In this document: piece by piece, positions 6,074-6,503 of the stretch
Layout: every line of letters begins with the position of its first letter
Numbering within the stretch: position 1 is the first letter of the stretch
Assembly: GCA_902489145.1 (NCBI GenBank)
Contig: CABTYV010000060.1
Span: 1 to 6,503 of the forward strand
Source: an uncultured Tissierellia bacterium
GTDB taxonomy: Bacteria > Bacillota > Clostridia > Tissierellales > Peptoniphilaceae
Reading direction: 5' to 3'
DNA length: 6,503 nt
Position numbers and translations under genes: made by a program
Notes under the pieces: model-generated
What the model saw: the letters and a program-made list of their open reading frames with translations, nothing else
The model's database searches: none
Told to the model about the DNA's origin: nothing

Positions 6074-6503
6074 TTACAGGCGGTCTAAAAAACCCAAAAT
6101 CATCTCCTGGAAACGATCCGCCTGTCGGCGGCCTTCCTCGATCACTTCTGTCTCCGTCAATGGGTTTTCAGAAAGACCCGCCGCCTTGTTGGAGGCAAAG
6201 GAAACGCCAACCACTCGCATGCCCATGTGACGGGCGGCGCAGGCTTCTATCGCAGTCGACATGCCCACCATATCGGCTCCCAAGCTCCTTGCCAAACGGA
6301 TTTCAGCCGGCGTTTCATAGGCAGGCCCTGTAAACTGTATATAGACCCCCTCCTGCATCCGGCAGCCAGCCACCCGCCCCGCCTCCAGCATTTGAGCTCG
6401 GAGGATCGGATCGTAGACCTGGCTCATATCCGGAAAACGCGGCCCCAGCTCTGGATGATGCGCCCCCCGTAAGGGGGAAGGAACAAAGGAAGTGATGTGA
6501 TCG
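6074..6503 (-). CDS. punA: Purine nucleoside phosphorylase, trimeric class, C-terminal part (runs off right edge)
   Basis: The last 142 codons are in the window. The frame stays open through 6502, so an ATG at 6427 is an internal Met and not the start; the whole protein should be about 270 residues. The enzyme cleaves purine (deoxy)nucleosides such as inosine and guanosine with phosphate, giving the base and (deoxy)ribose-1-phosphate, in cytoplasmic purine salvage. The visible part opens with DHITSFVPSPLRGAHHPE, equivalent to the DHINL...NPLRG segment of trimeric PNPs, then LGPRFPDMSQVYD. FTGPAYETPAEIR has the purine-pocket aromatic residue and glutamate (Phe200-Glu201 in the human enzyme, here Tyr-Glu). 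VGMST carries the Met-Ser pair of the ribose and phosphate sites, and SNKAAGL has the base-binding Asn. All expected residues in this half are present. A strong terminator follows the stop. Confidence 0.93.
   Translation of the reverse strand, partial: DHITSFVPSPLRGAHHPELGPRFPDMSQVYDPILRAQMLEAGRVAGCRMQEGVYIQFTGPAYETPAEIRLARSLGADMVGMSTAIEACAARHMGMRVVGVSFASNKAAGLSENPLTETEVIEEGRRQADRFQEMILGFLDRL

Noticed and set aside
6074..6427. Purine nucleoside phosphorylase as a short complete 117-residue protein
   Set aside because: The same frame continues upstream to the window edge with family residues (DHI, PLRG, LGPRFPD), so the gene is cut by the window and not truncated.
6464..6477. CCCCC-GTAA-GGGGG hairpin near the right edge
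   Set aside because: It is inside the well-conserved PLRG region of the purine nucleoside phosphorylase coding sequence and has no T-run. The codons account for it.

Overview
The window reads as a piece of chromosome from a fermentative, probably Gram-positive, Clostridia-like bacterium. I infer this from purine-rich AAGGAGG-type ribosome binding sites, a TTG start, a butyryl/4-hydroxybutyrate-type CoA-transferase and a polysaccharide polymerase resembling teichuronic-acid TuaE rather than a typical Gram-negative one. Base composition looks moderate and even across the window. A species cannot be named from the sequence alone. Every supported gene lies on the minus strand, so transcription runs from high to low coordinates; the plus-strand open frames are shadows.

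There are three transcriptional blocks. (1) From 6503 to 6074 lies the C-terminal half of a trimeric-type purine nucleoside phosphorylase, closed by a strong hairpin terminator at 6011-6066. (2) From 5968 to 4105 lie a PaaI-like hotdog thioesterase and an acetyl-CoA hydrolase/transferase-family CoA-transferase. They are separated by 91 bases and closed by a second terminator at 4048-4091. (3) From 3977 to the left edge lies the start of a surface-polysaccharide operon: a GT4 glycosyltransferase, a Wzx-type flippase, a Wzy/TuaE-type polymerase and the N-terminus of a Wzz/YveK-like chain-length protein. The gaps are 22 and 31 bases, then a 4-base ATGA overlap. A plausible extended -10 promoter sits between the second terminator and the glycosyltransferase.

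In block 3 the glycosyltransferase would help build a lipid-linked repeat unit in the cytoplasm. The flippase would move it across the membrane, the polymerase would join units outside, and the Wzz-like protein would set chain length. The initiating sugar-phosphate transferase and other glycosyltransferases are not in the window. In block 2 both enzymes act on acyl-CoA esters, one swapping CoA between acids and the other hydrolysing the thioester, which fits acid-producing fermentation or CoA recycling. No gap exceeds 300 bases. I see no tRNA, rRNA, CRISPR array, insertion sequence or phage gene.

I do not find evidence for a new biological system here. The points worth a second look are local: two start-site corrections, a promoter candidate that overlaps a naive start codon, a possible 21-codon gene between the thioesterase and CoA-transferase, and the thioesterase/CoA-transferase pairing.
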